Source: Aegilops tauschii subsp. strangulata (Eukaryota; Streptophyta; Magnoliopsida; Poales; Poaceae). Taken from it: a stretch of DNA of 64,000 nt. The stretch spans positions 355,258,267-355,322,266 of the forward strand of contig NC_053040.3 of assembly GCF_002575655.3 (NCBI RefSeq). The letters are read 5' to 3'. This document shows positions 55,027 to 64,000 of the stretch, one piece after another (positions within the stretch are counted from its first letter, which is position 1; each line of letters starts with the position of its first letter). The position numbers and the translations under genes are program-made. The notes beneath the pieces were generated by a model. The model saw only the letters and a program-made list of their open reading frames with translations. It did not search any database and was not told where the DNA came from.

Positions 55027-56924
55027 AAAGAGCCGCTGACAAGGAAACTCCGGAGGTGGAGAACGGGGCTGCCAACAAGCGGAGGCGGGGCAAGCTAGAA
55101 CCGCAAGCGACTCCAGCAGGCCTAGACTTAATCAGCAGCCTCCCCGATGATATGTTGAGAGTCATCATCTCCCTCCTCCCAATCAAATATGGGGCGCGAA
55201 CAACCCTTCTTTCCCGGCGGTGGCGCCCCCTATGGAACTCCAGCCCTCTCGACCTCATCGACACCCACGAGCTCTGCCATGGCTATCGCAAAATCTTGGA
55301 TGCGTTCTCCAAGATCCTCGGCAGTCACCTTGGCCCAACCAAAGGCCTTAGAATGGGCAAGTTCCGTTCCAACGGCAAGGACCGGGCCAAGCTTGATGAC
55401 TGGTTCCGATCCCCCGCCCTAGATCAGCTCGAGGAGCTCACTTTTGATGATGGGCATATGCGGTCGCTGCCAACGTCCGCACTTCACCTCGCGCCCACGC
55501 TGCGCATCGCCAAGTTCAGGAACTGCCATTTCCCGCCCCTTAATGATGCGCCCGCTCTTATTCTACCATGACTGAAGCACCTCGAGCTCGTCGCCATCTG
55601 CCTCTCAAAGGGTGACATGGAGAGCCTGCTCCATGGCTGTACTGCACTCGAGTACCTTCGTCTTCAGGCGATCAATGGGTTGAGTACCTTCCACATCACC
55701 TCCATGACTCCCCGGACTATTTATGTGTGTTGCTGGTGCGGCAGGAAGACATCACAAAAGGTGGACAACAGTATGGTCATCCAGGACACACCTACACTTG
55801 AGAGATTACTTGTAGTTGATCAAGAAGGTCCAACAAGAATCAATGTCATTTCTGCGCCGAAATTGACAGTGGTGGGCTACTCATCTGACAAATACTCCGA
55901 ACTTGTTATTGGATCCACACCCGTTCAGGTACAACAGCCGCCTTCTACCTCTCCTTCTACAAATTAACATTATTTCTAATTTTGAAGATGTTTGTTCGTC
56001 TGTCATTCAGAAAATGATTCCGACAAGCTTGACCCCGAAACTGCGCACGGTGAAGGTCTTGGCACTAGAATCTATCGGGCCCGACCTGGAGCAAGTTGTC
56101 AGTTTCCTGAGATGCTTTCCATGCCTGGAGAAGCTATATATCGAGGTGATGTTCCTTTCCTGTTAAATGTTAACCATAAGGGAGTTCAATTTGTGACACC
56201 TTTTTCCAAGTTTACAATGACAATGTACTACGATTTCTGAAGGTTCTTTTGGAGGATTTCAGTACATACATGCCCCCCCATATTGGTTGCTTGATCCATA
56301 TGGTTACAATCAATAAGCATTTCTCCTTTGGATTCATCTGTACAAGTTTTCTTAGGGGACTTCTCATCCACTCCAACCACTTGTGAAGAAGGCTACATTT
56401 TTCTAGAATGTAATCAAATGCTCATGTTAATCATGTCAGATCGAAGTTGGCATGTTAGTGCATTTTACAAATCCTGCAAACCAAATAGCTAGGCCTGTAG
56501 TAATGTTCAAAACTGCATGTAGGCACTAACATGTTTTCTTCTTTTGCAGATAAGATTAGGCCCAGTGGTGGATAATGTGATACAATATAACAATCACGTC
56601 GAATGCCTAGATCTGCATCTCTCAGAAATTACTTTGAACTCCTACTGAGGGACCTTACTGGAGATTATATTTGCCAGGTTCTTTGTTCTCAGAGCAAGGG
56701 TGCTCAAGGAAATGAGGTTTGCCCTACATTTATTTCGCAAAAATGAATGGTCTGTTGATCAGCACCGGCGCCTGCGGCAGAATGGAGTAGGCTCCAAAAA
56801 TGCTGAATTTCATTTTGGAACTTCAGATGACAGAGTAATCGAAAGTCATTGGGTCAACCCCATACTTGACTTCTCAGTGGATGACCCCTTTGCAAAAATT
56901 GTGAGGTTTCGAAGCCAGACTTAG
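55027..56924 (+). pseudogene. F-box/FBD-type gene, three exons, two stops
   Basis: Exons: 55027-55928 (donor CAG|GTACAA), 56011-56145 (acceptor TTCAG, donor GAG|GTGATG) and 56550-56924 (acceptor TTTGCAG, stop TAG). All phases fit. The F-box is in the first exon (LDLISSLPDDMLRVIISLLP, LLSRRWRPLWN). Leucine-rich segments follow (DQLEELTFDDGHMRSL, LEYLRLQAINGLS), and the last exon has the FBD region (NNHVECLDLHLSEITLN, FARFFVLRARVLKEMRFAL). F-box proteins choose targets for SCF ubiquitin ligases. TGA stops at 55569 and 56646 each sit where CGA (Arg) would fit. There is no ATG before the F-box: GTG is at 55056 and the first ATG is inside the F-box. The acceptor at 55026 joins in phase to the B3-like exon at 53599. 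Confidence 0.75.
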
Positions 56925-57781
56925 AAGCGGTGATATTAGTTTGAACCTCTGTGATATCCATGTTCAGCGCATCAGCGCGAGCCTTTGCAACTGATGATCT
57001 TAATTTCATTTCTAATATCAGTTTGAACCTTTAATCTTCGAATTTGAGCCATATAACTCTGGAATTTGAACCTTGTAACATTTCGAGCTTTTGTGGTACA
57101 ATCGTTGAAATGGCATTGTATGAGACTCGTATATTGCTAGCACTATTTTGACCTTAATATGCAATGCTCTTAGATTTTATTAATCATTCTCGAATCAGTT
57201 TACCTTGTCGATCTCACAGCACATGATCTGTATAGCTAACTCGACTGCGATCTTCGACATTATTGCACACAGTTGGTTTCTTCCACCGTGTGCATTGTAG
57301 AGCGCAAAATTAATTATCGCACTCGAGTGTGCATCATCACCCTTCTGTGTAACTTTGACCTCATCACCCAAGGGTAAACTTATGACCGAAGTCATTCCAC
57401 ACACTTTGTTTTTACAAAGCTTTTTGCCAATAAACGCCCACGATTTGTCCCTCTTCTAACCGACGCGTGGCCAAACTAGCCGGGCGGGAAGCTTGCGCGG
57501 TAAACAACACAATAGCTCGGGAACAGGCTCACCGACGATTCATTTGGCGCCTCTTCGAGCCCACGCCTGGGGTGCGGTGTTGTCAAGCATGCACTGGATT
57601 CTGGAATCCTCCGCTATGAACGCCGTGACAAGACGTGACGATTACAGGCCGGCCGGCCCCCATTTTTTACAGCGGCCATTTAACCTACCCTTGTGTCTCT
57701 TCAACCTTTCGATCGCGCCCCACCATTGCAAGAAGCACACCCACCACGAGAAATTCTTAGAGGGTATCCTGCGCGGCTACA
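56925..57781. repeat. spacer with internal CACTA-type repeats
   Basis: At 57240-57420 the text TTGCACACAGTTGG..CACCGTGTGCATTG forms an inverted pair of the type seen at the element ends. The remainder is the 3' flank of the F-box gene and the upstream region of the exonuclease gene. No TATA box is obvious. Confidence 0.5.
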
Positions 57782-58501
57782 ATGGTGCTCCGAGAGGTTG
57801 CCGACGACGAGCAGCAGTTTAGCATGTGTGCCGTGGTGGACACCCACAGAAGGTTCATGGATCTCTCGGTGGTGTACACCAACGATCCGGTCTGGGTGGA
57901 GCAATCCATCCACATCATGGAGCTTTTGCTTGCCGAGGAGAAGTACAAGGTGGTCGGGTTCGACCTCGAGTACACCCGCGCTCGTGCTGGGTCTCGTCCC
58001 AAGGTCGCCGTCGCCCAGATGTGCCTGCGCCACCACGTCCTCGTCTACCACTACTGCCTGGCCACAAGGCCTTGCGAGCATTTCGCCAGGTTTGTGAACA
58101 ACCCCCACTACATGCTCGCTATGGTGGGCATCACCAACGATGTAAAGGCGCTCAAGAGTTCGGGCATCGCCTGCCAGAATCTTGTCGACATCCAGGGCCA
58201 ATACAAGATCTGGGGCAGCAAGGAGTATGCGAAGGACTCACTGGTTCACCTCACTGAGGCCATCATCGACTCCTACTACAGAGACATGAAGGATTCGTGC
58301 AACAAGGACAAGCGTGCCTGGCACTCGGCCTGGATGGAGAAACTCGAGAAAGCTCACGTCATGTACGCGGCCAAGGAGGCGTACACAAGCTACGACATGT
58401 ACAGGCGAATCGTTGACATGAGGAAGTGCCTCCTTCCCCAAAACGGCCAGGGATCCAGCCGGAAGCATAGCAATGGCAAGTGTCGTCGCAACAATAAGTA
58501 G
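57782..58501 (+). CDS. WRN-type 3'-5' exonuclease, intact 239-aa ORF
   Basis: The ATG at 57782 opens a single-exon frame to TAG at 58499-58501. It is a DEDDy-family exonuclease domain: Exo I at residues 59-65 (GFDLEYT, Asp61 and Glu63), Exo II near 116-124 (GITNDVKAL, Asp120), and Exo III at 195-201 (YAAKEAY), where Tyr195 is kept but the usual Asp is Glu199. The length of about 239 residues fits stand-alone plant WRN-exo-like proteins. The basic tail (SSRKHSNGKCRRNNK) may direct it to the nucleus. Such enzymes degrade DNA or RNA from the 3' end; the Asp to Glu change may weaken or abolish activity. It lies 0.8 kb inside the right end of the CACTA-like element, and a split paralogue is at 12804/23732. 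High GC at third positions supports real coding. Confidence 0.85.
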   Translation: MVLREVADDEQQFSMCAVVDTHRRFMDLSVVYTNDPVWVEQSIHIMELLLAEEKYKVVGFDLEYTRARAGSRPKVAVAQMCLRHHVLVYHYCLATRPCEHFARFVNNPHYMLAMVGITNDVKALKSSGIACQNLVDIQGQYKIWGSKEYAKDSLVHLTEAIIDSYYRDMKDSCNKDKRAWHSAWMEKLEKAHVMYAAKEAYTSYDMYRRIVDMRKCLLPQNGQGSSRKHSNGKCRRNNK

Positions 58502-58639
58502 ATGATTAGATCTTTGTTTCTCCTACTTTAGTATGCATGTAATTGCTTACTTTGGTGTGTGCAAATGTTATGTGTGTAGTCACTTGTGTAATTGTATGAT
58601 TAATTTGGTTATGCAATGCTGTCTTTTTAAGTATATATG

Positions 58640-59280
58640 TTGATGCTCTGTAGACAGAGCGTAGATGGTGTGCGGAGAAAGAAAATCACATCGCACACGG
58701 ACTAAACAATGGAACCCGTCGGTGTGTTTTCATCAATCACTCACATTTGTATACCAGCAATCGTTTGCTCACAACACACATGGCTTGTTAGCAGTAACCA
58801 TCTGTGTTCTTATCGGTCTTCGCACACGTTTCTGATTACAGACCTGTTTGCCTCATATCACACACATCTTGTTCATTTGAACCGTTTCTGTTCTCATGTC
58901 TCAACGCAAACAGTTCATCCGAGTGAACCGCATGCCGTATATCGCGCACACCTTTGATCTTGCTGACCGTTTCTTTTGTGTTGCCTAATCACAAACAGTT
59001 CATCCGAGTGAACCGCATGCTGTACATCGCACACACCTTCATCTGTCTGCCTGTTTCTTTTGTTCCTCCTCATCACAAACGGTTGATTGAATTGAACCGT
59101 ATGCCCTGCATCGCACACGCAACTAAAATCTGAACCGTGTTTGATGCATCCTCCATCGCAAACGTTTTGCACCTTTTTTGACGGTTATTTTACACCACTG
59201 TTTGCGATTATGGCATCGCACGTAGTTTTGTCGAAGGGTCTCTGATCGTAGTGTCGCGTTAGCAGCATCCTGTAGTAGTG
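58640..59280. repeat. right subterminal repeat region and terminus
   Basis: Three near copies of an 84-bp unit (GTTCATCCGAGTGAACCGCA at about 58914 and 58996, and a diverged one near 59080), and many CATCGCACACG, AACCGT and CACAAACGGTT motifs in both orientations. It ends TGTAGTAGTG at 59280, the inverse of CACTACTACA. Confidence 0.75.
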
Positions 59281-61870
59281 CTGGTCGACTGGTCTCTCTG
59301 CAACGATGAACCGTGGCCGAGCAAGCAACAACACATGTAGTAATAGAGCCCACGATGTAGCAGTTCAGGCAGTCCCTTCAAAACGGTGTACACGTACGTA
59401 CAGGCACATTTCAAAAAATACGACCACGTACGTACATATGGGCGGGGTCTCGAACACCTACTCCCGCATACGTACGGCCAGGGCTCGTGTACATGGAGAG
59501 GCAACAGACGGCATCAACGACGTCCGGTTCATTGGTAGCCAATCTAGACCCCGTTCTGGCACTCCGCCAATATAGAGATGGAAGTTTGGTGTCGACTGCC
59601 AGCAGCGGATAAGTATTAAATTTGGATGAATCAAATATTGTATGAATGTATAAGAGTCCCATACAAGACTGGCCCTACAACAATTAATTGCCCTAATTTT
59701 TAAACATAACACATTCTATATATATATATATATATACTAGCAAAAGAGCCCGTGCGCTGCAATGGAAGAATGCAAGGCCTGAGAATCAGGCTCGAAGGCA
59801 TAGATATTCTAATTGTGCAATATTATCAAACCTGTCAAATATGTACCTTTAGGATCCTCGTACACGTCAGATAGCATTGCCGATTTTTGTTAACGTTTAA
59901 CTCACTTTTCTTCTTCTTATTCCACCCATTATCTCTATCCCCCAATTCAAGATTGTCGCTATAAGCAATGGCACATCCGACATGCAATACCGATAGGTAT
60001 TGAGGAGGAAATATAGAAAATATAAAAAAGAGCATTCTAAGGGAGATTGGAGTCGAGAAAGTCGATAAGAGTCATTCTGCTTCCGCTCGTTTGATTTTCA
60101 AAGACGGGTCGCCATTCATCATCATGGTGGTGACATAACTCGACTCTGGTCAGCGAGGGTTGCGGATGAGTATGGTGTCCTGTGTCTGAGAGTGGTGAGA
60201 TAATAAATATCATACCTGTGTATGATGAAGCTGGTGCCTGGCCCGTCTTTGTCGAGAACTCCAGATAGAAGGTGAGGTTGTGTAGCTTTGTACCTAATGT
60301 ACACCTTACCGTTGCCGTCATCAGGGCCTAGATGCCGCCCCCATAGGCCTTGCCTCTACAAGGTACCACCTCTTACAATGCAATTTGTGGATGCCGTTTT
60401 CAAGTCCATTCTATATTGCATACTCTCACCACCATCGCTCGCTCGCAGAGGTCAGCGACATGTCCATGACATGGAAAAGCATTACTACTTTATAAATAGG
60501 TAGTTCTGAGTCAATGGAAGAAAAACAGATGATGTATGCATCCAATAAGCTATTACTTTGAGAAGAGTGTAGAATAGCGCCGCACCTTCTTGATGGGAAA
60601 GCGCATAAATCTCTTAGTCAGTTCATCTGCAAAGCACCAGCCCACCATGGATCCAGCATGTCAGCTTCCAACAGTCTGGCGTCGTCCGGTTTGTCTTTCT
60701 TGCCGTTGGCTTGCCTCATATAGTTTTCCTTTTCTAGATAAATCACACCTAAATACGTGAAAGCTAGCTTCTTCCAGAAGACAAATAAGTCCCAAAAAAT
60801 ACAGAGCATCAGGTCATGTGGTAGAGATGAATTGGTCTGGTGCCACCAACGAAACACAGAAGCAACACATCGCTAGAGAAACTGAGAGAGGGGAGCATGC
60901 ATGGAAGTACGACAAAATTTAATCACCCGGGTTCACCTAAATTACCTCGAAAGTATGAATCAGTACAGTCCTGAGCGGAACCGGTGCATGTATCCAGACG
61001 AAAAAAAACACATCTATATATAGCAGCTTCATGGATAATAGAAGACGCGGATGGCTACGCCTCAGGTATATCAATCTCACAAAATCCACAACAAATTTCC
61101 CAACTCTGTACTCGATACAAAGAACCCGCAAACTATCTGTAGGAGTTGGCGCGCGCGAACCTTTTTTTGCTGTCGGAGGAGGAAATCCGGCGCGAGCGGT
61201 CACGACGACTGTGACGGACACCATGGTCTCCGTGCTCTGCTCTGCAGGAACTCCATTGGTGCATGTTGCTCCCCGGCATGGATTCCCCCATTGGCCACAA
61301 GAAAGAGGGACAAGGCTGCCTTGGCATGCCGCTTGCTCCGGGCATGGCCTGGTGAAGCGAGATGGGCAGATGTTTAGGAGGAGACGACCGAGGATGCAGA
61401 GGACCACGCCGTCGGAATCATGGGAATCGCTGGAGTGTAGCAGACTGCAACCACCCGTACGCTATGTACATCAGCTGGCTGCGGTGGTGGCGAGAAGCCC
61501 TGAGCCTCATAACCAAGCCGTCCGGCTCGTGTCCTGTGAGATCCGGACTGCGTCACGCCGCCGCCGCTTCCTTTTTTTATTTGTCACGCCGCCGCTGCTT
61601 CCATCCAATGGTTCGCGTGAAACCCAGAAGTGACGCGTGTGTGTCTAGCCGTATATTTATATATGAGCATAGAAAATTGAAGGAATCCTGAGTCGTAACC
61701 TTTACAGACGGGTAGACGGACGAAAACTATAGGTACATGATCACATGAATAGTACCACATCGGATGTAGAAAATAATAAAGGTGAAAAAAACTGAAAGTG
61801 TAAACTCACGGGAAGAAGTGTATTGTGACGGTGAACCCACGGAGTCAATCCGTGCTTTATTATTAGGGAA

Positions 61871-61871
<1 letters not shown>
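59281..61871. other. right flank of the CACTA-like element, no supported gene
   Basis: At 59718-59738 a (TA)n run precedes CTAGCAAAAGAGCCCGTGCG, a start I have seen in a common grass repeat of unknown class. The plus-strand frame at 61031-61633 has no domain, overlaps an equally long minus-strand frame and has no codon bias I can see, so I do not call it. At 61700-61760 the text AGTACCACATCGGATGTAG may be the far end of that repeat. Confidence 0.4.

Positions 61872-61944
<73 letters not shown>
61872..61944. repeat. (AT)n microsatellite
   Basis: An uninterrupted AT dinucleotide run of about 73 bp. It is likely length-variable and may form a cruciform. Confidence 0.95.
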
Positions 61945-61946
<2 letters not shown>

Positions 61947-62191
61947 ATTTCTACTAAATTAGCTCAGATCCGCCAACGGAGGGGAGACACACGAGTAAAA
62001 ATGCATTATAAATATCGGATTCTACACAATAGCAATCAGACGATTATCATTACAATTTCTACACAAAGCAATCCATGCAACTAACTTTGGAATCTACATG
62101 ACACAAAGAAAATCCGGCCATTTGGCGTGTCCGCGAACCGAGGAGTAGTGGATCTAACCTTGGTGCCGGTGAGGGGCGGCGACGGGGCGGC

Positions 62192-63764
62192 TGATACGTC
62201 TCCAACGTATCTATAATTTATGAAGTATTCATGCCATGTTTACAAAAAATTTATATGGTTTCGGTATGATTTGCATGGAACTAACCAGGACTGACGTTGT
62301 TTTCAGCAGAACTACCGTGGTGTTGTTTTTCATGCAGAAATGAAAGTTCTCCAAATGAGCTGAAACTTTTTGATGATTTTTTTGGAACAAAAGAGACCCC
62401 CGAAGCTTCGTGGGAGGGCCAGAAGAGCCACGAGGAGGGCACAACCCACCAGGGCGCACCTGAGGGGCCCGGCTTGCCCCGATGGGTTATGCTCTCTTCG
62501 AAGCCCATCTTCGCGTGAAACCGATGCCAAAAAAAATCCTATTTTGGCACTCCGCCGGAGGGGGAAATCATCACCGGAGGCCATCTTCATCATCCCGGCG
62601 GCCACCATGATGAGGAGGGAGTAGTCCACCCTCGGGGCTGAGGGTTTGTACCAGTAGCCATGTGTTTAAGCTCTCTCTTTCTCGTGTTCTTGAGATGTCA
62701 TGATCTTGATGTATCGCGGGCTTTGTTAATATAGTTGGGTCGTATGGTGTTTTCCCCTCTCTATCTTGTTGTGAATTGAGTTTTCCCCTTGAGATTTCGT
62801 TTTATCAGATTGAATACTTCTATGGATTTGAGAACACTTGATGTATGTCCTGCTATGAATACCCGTGGTGACAATGGGGTATCGTATTGATTCACTTGAT
62901 ATGTGTTTTGGCACTCAACTCGCGGATTCCCGAGGTGACATTGGGGTAATTTATGCATAGGGGTTGATGCACGTTCTCGTCTTTGTTTCTCCGATAGAAA
63001 TCTTGGGGCACTCTTTGAGGTTCTTTGTGTTGGATTGAGTATTATGAATCTGAAATTGTTTGATGCATATCGTATAATCAACTCATGGGTATTCGCGGTG
63101 ACATTGGAGTATCTAGGTAACATTAGAGTTGGTTGATGTGTATCATATGGTGTTATTTTAGTATGAACTCTTGGTTAGATCGATCGGAAAGAATAGTTGG
63201 TGTTATTCTAGTATGAACTATAGGATAGATTGATCGGAAAGAATAACTTTGAGGTGGTTTCGTACCCTACAAACAATTTCTTCTTATGTTCTTCGGTAGA
63301 TAGGAACTTTGGAGTGATTCTTCATCGCACGTTGAGGGAAGGTTATATGATCCAATTATATTAGCATTGTTGAGAGATTGCACTAGCGAAAGTACGAACC
63401 CTAGGCCTTGTTTTCAAGTATTGCACATTTGTGCTCCGTTTTATCAATTGCTACCGTGCTGTTTTTTATTGTTCCTATTACAAAAATCAATATCTACTAT
63501 CATTACAACACTTGTATCACCATCTCTTCGTCGAACTAGTGCACCTATACAATTTACCATTGTATTTGGTATGTTGGGGACACAAGAGACTCTTTGTTAT
63601 TTGGTTGCAGGGTTGTTTGAGAGAGACCATCTTCATCTTACGCCTCCCACGGATTGATAAACCTTAGGTTATCCACTTGAGGGAAAATTGCTACTGTCCT
63701 ACAAAACTCCGCGCTTGGAGGCCCAACATGAGTCTACAAGAATAAAGTTGCGTAGTAGACATCA
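62192..63764 (+). repeat. 5' LTR of the Athila-type element
   Basis: It starts TGATACGTCTCCAACGTATC and ends GTAGTAGACATCA. It is 1573 bp, about 110 bp shorter than the solo LTR at 18900. No coding frame is supported. Confidence 0.85.
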
Positions 63765-63774
63765 AGCTCTTTTG

Positions 63775-63792
63775 TAGCGCCGTTGCCAGGGA
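63775..63792 (+). other. primer-binding site (tRNA-Asp type)
   Basis: TAGCGCCGTTGCCAGGGA differs by two bases from TGGCGCCGTTGCCGGGGA and follows the LTR by 10 bp. Confidence 0.75.
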
Positions 63793-63889
63793 GGTGAGTG
63801 CTTGAAGGTGTATCTTTAGATCTTGCAATTGAATCTTTTAGTTTCTTGTTTTATCACTAGTTTGGTTTATAAAAAGAAAACTACCAACA

Positions 63890-64000
63890 ATGGATTTGAG
63901 GTTTCATCATATTATTCATCTTTATAATGCCTTTCGTGAAAATGATGGAAAGGAAAATTGTGCTCAATTGAGAGAAGAAGAATTCTATAAAATGTTTGAC
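63890..64000 (+). CDS. gag start of the Athila-type element, partial
   Basis: The ATG at 63890 opens a frame of 37 codons to the window end (MDLRFHHIIHLYNAFREND). The first residues are of the type seen at the start of the gag-like ORF of Triticeae Athila elements, from memory. No zinc knuckle or protease is reached. Confidence 0.55.
   Translation, partial: MDLRFHHIIHLYNAFRENDGKENCAQLREEEFYKMFD

Larger units (their letters stand above)
43221..59280. mobile_element. about 16-kb CACTA-like element carrying host-type genes
   Basis: The left end begins CACTAGTGCG at 43221; the right end finishes TGTAGTAGTG at 59280 (inverse CACTACTACA). CTG flanks both ends (43218-43220 and 59281-59283), as expected for a 3-bp CACTA duplication. 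ATCACAAACGGTTCA-type subterminal motifs occur near both ends (43435, 43480; 58988, 59071). The terminal repeats match only over about eight bases and then diverge, so the two ends could derive from different copies. No transposase frame was seen. Inside are a B3 gene, a zinc-finger pseudogene, a B3-like/F-box gene, an exonuclease gene, two tandem arrays and a LINE piece. Confidence 0.5.
62192..64000 (+). mobile_element. Athila-type gypsy element, 5' end
   Basis: A complete LTR (62192-63764) is followed by the primer site (63775-63792) and the gag start (63890 on); the remainder is outside the window. The LTR is the same family as the solo LTR at 18900-20584. Confidence 0.85.

Noticed and set aside
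55056..55571. F-box ORF starting at 55056 as an independent start
   Set aside because: The codon is GTG, not ATG. A plant gene would not normally start there, so the exon is described as continuing from upstream or as having lost its ATG.
43221..59280. Two separate CACTA elements, one at each end
   Set aside because: Considered because the termini diverge after about eight bases. Not preferred since CTG flanks both outer ends and the subterminal motif is shared, but it remains possible.
61031..61633. 200-residue plus-strand frame and a 156-residue minus-strand frame
   Set aside because: They overlap, have no domain and no sign of splicing; neither is preferred.

Overview
The window is nuclear DNA from a large-genome grass, most likely Triticeae (wheat, Aegilops, barley or rye). 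The signs are an Angela/WIS-type copia LTR (minus-strand start TGTTGGAAATATGCCC), Athila-type gypsy LTRs starting TGATACGTCTCC with a tRNA-Asp-like primer site, CACTA elements with subterminal repeats, many TA-flanked MITEs, and a few spliced or broken grass genes lying between nested retrotransposons. No rRNA, tRNA, CRISPR array or prokaryotic gene was seen.

Layout: 1-4826 is the 5' part of an Angela-like copia element on the minus strand (LTR, leader, gag-protease-integrase, one frameshift). 4827-9703 is a stack of Athila-like LTR pieces with a small non-autonomous CACTA (7934-9596) inserted in a gag fragment. 9704-12240 holds MITE remnants, a strand-skewed simple-sequence block, a strong hairpin and a possible gene fragment. 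12804-23983 is a WRN-type 3'-5' exonuclease pseudogene on the minus strand, split by a 10.55-kb CRM-like gypsy element (13179-23731). That element itself carries a LINE-tail insertion (16516-16777) and an Athila-type solo LTR (18900-20584). 25132-27268 is an unrecognised gene with its own TATA box, split by a copia solo LTR. 28245-34430 is a Tat/Grande-type gypsy element on the minus strand that carries a multi-exon antisense gene (putative gypsy-type transposase family) on the plus strand. 34431-42171 holds the 5' end of another Athila-type element and a long LTR-like sequence, both on the minus strand.

43221-59280 is the most interesting block. It is bounded by CACTA-type termini with a matching 3-bp flank (CTG), and the same subterminal motif occurs at both ends, so I read it as one roughly 16-kb CACTA-like element without a recognisable transposase. 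It carries host-type genes: a B3-domain gene (44051-46743, minus), a zinc-finger pseudogene (51150-52148), a B3-like region whose exons can splice in frame to an F-box/FBD gene (52771-56924), and an intact exonuclease ORF (57782-58501). Two satellite-like arrays lie between them, and copies of CACTA-type repeats lie between the gene modules. 59281-62191 has no supported gene. 62192-64000 is the 5' LTR and start of gag of an Athila-type element running off the window.

The element-encoded genes are mostly broken by frameshifts, nonsense codons or lost catalytic residues. The only clearly intact host-type ORF is the 239-aa exonuclease. All calls come from reading the sequence by eye, and family names rest on remembered motifs, not on a search.
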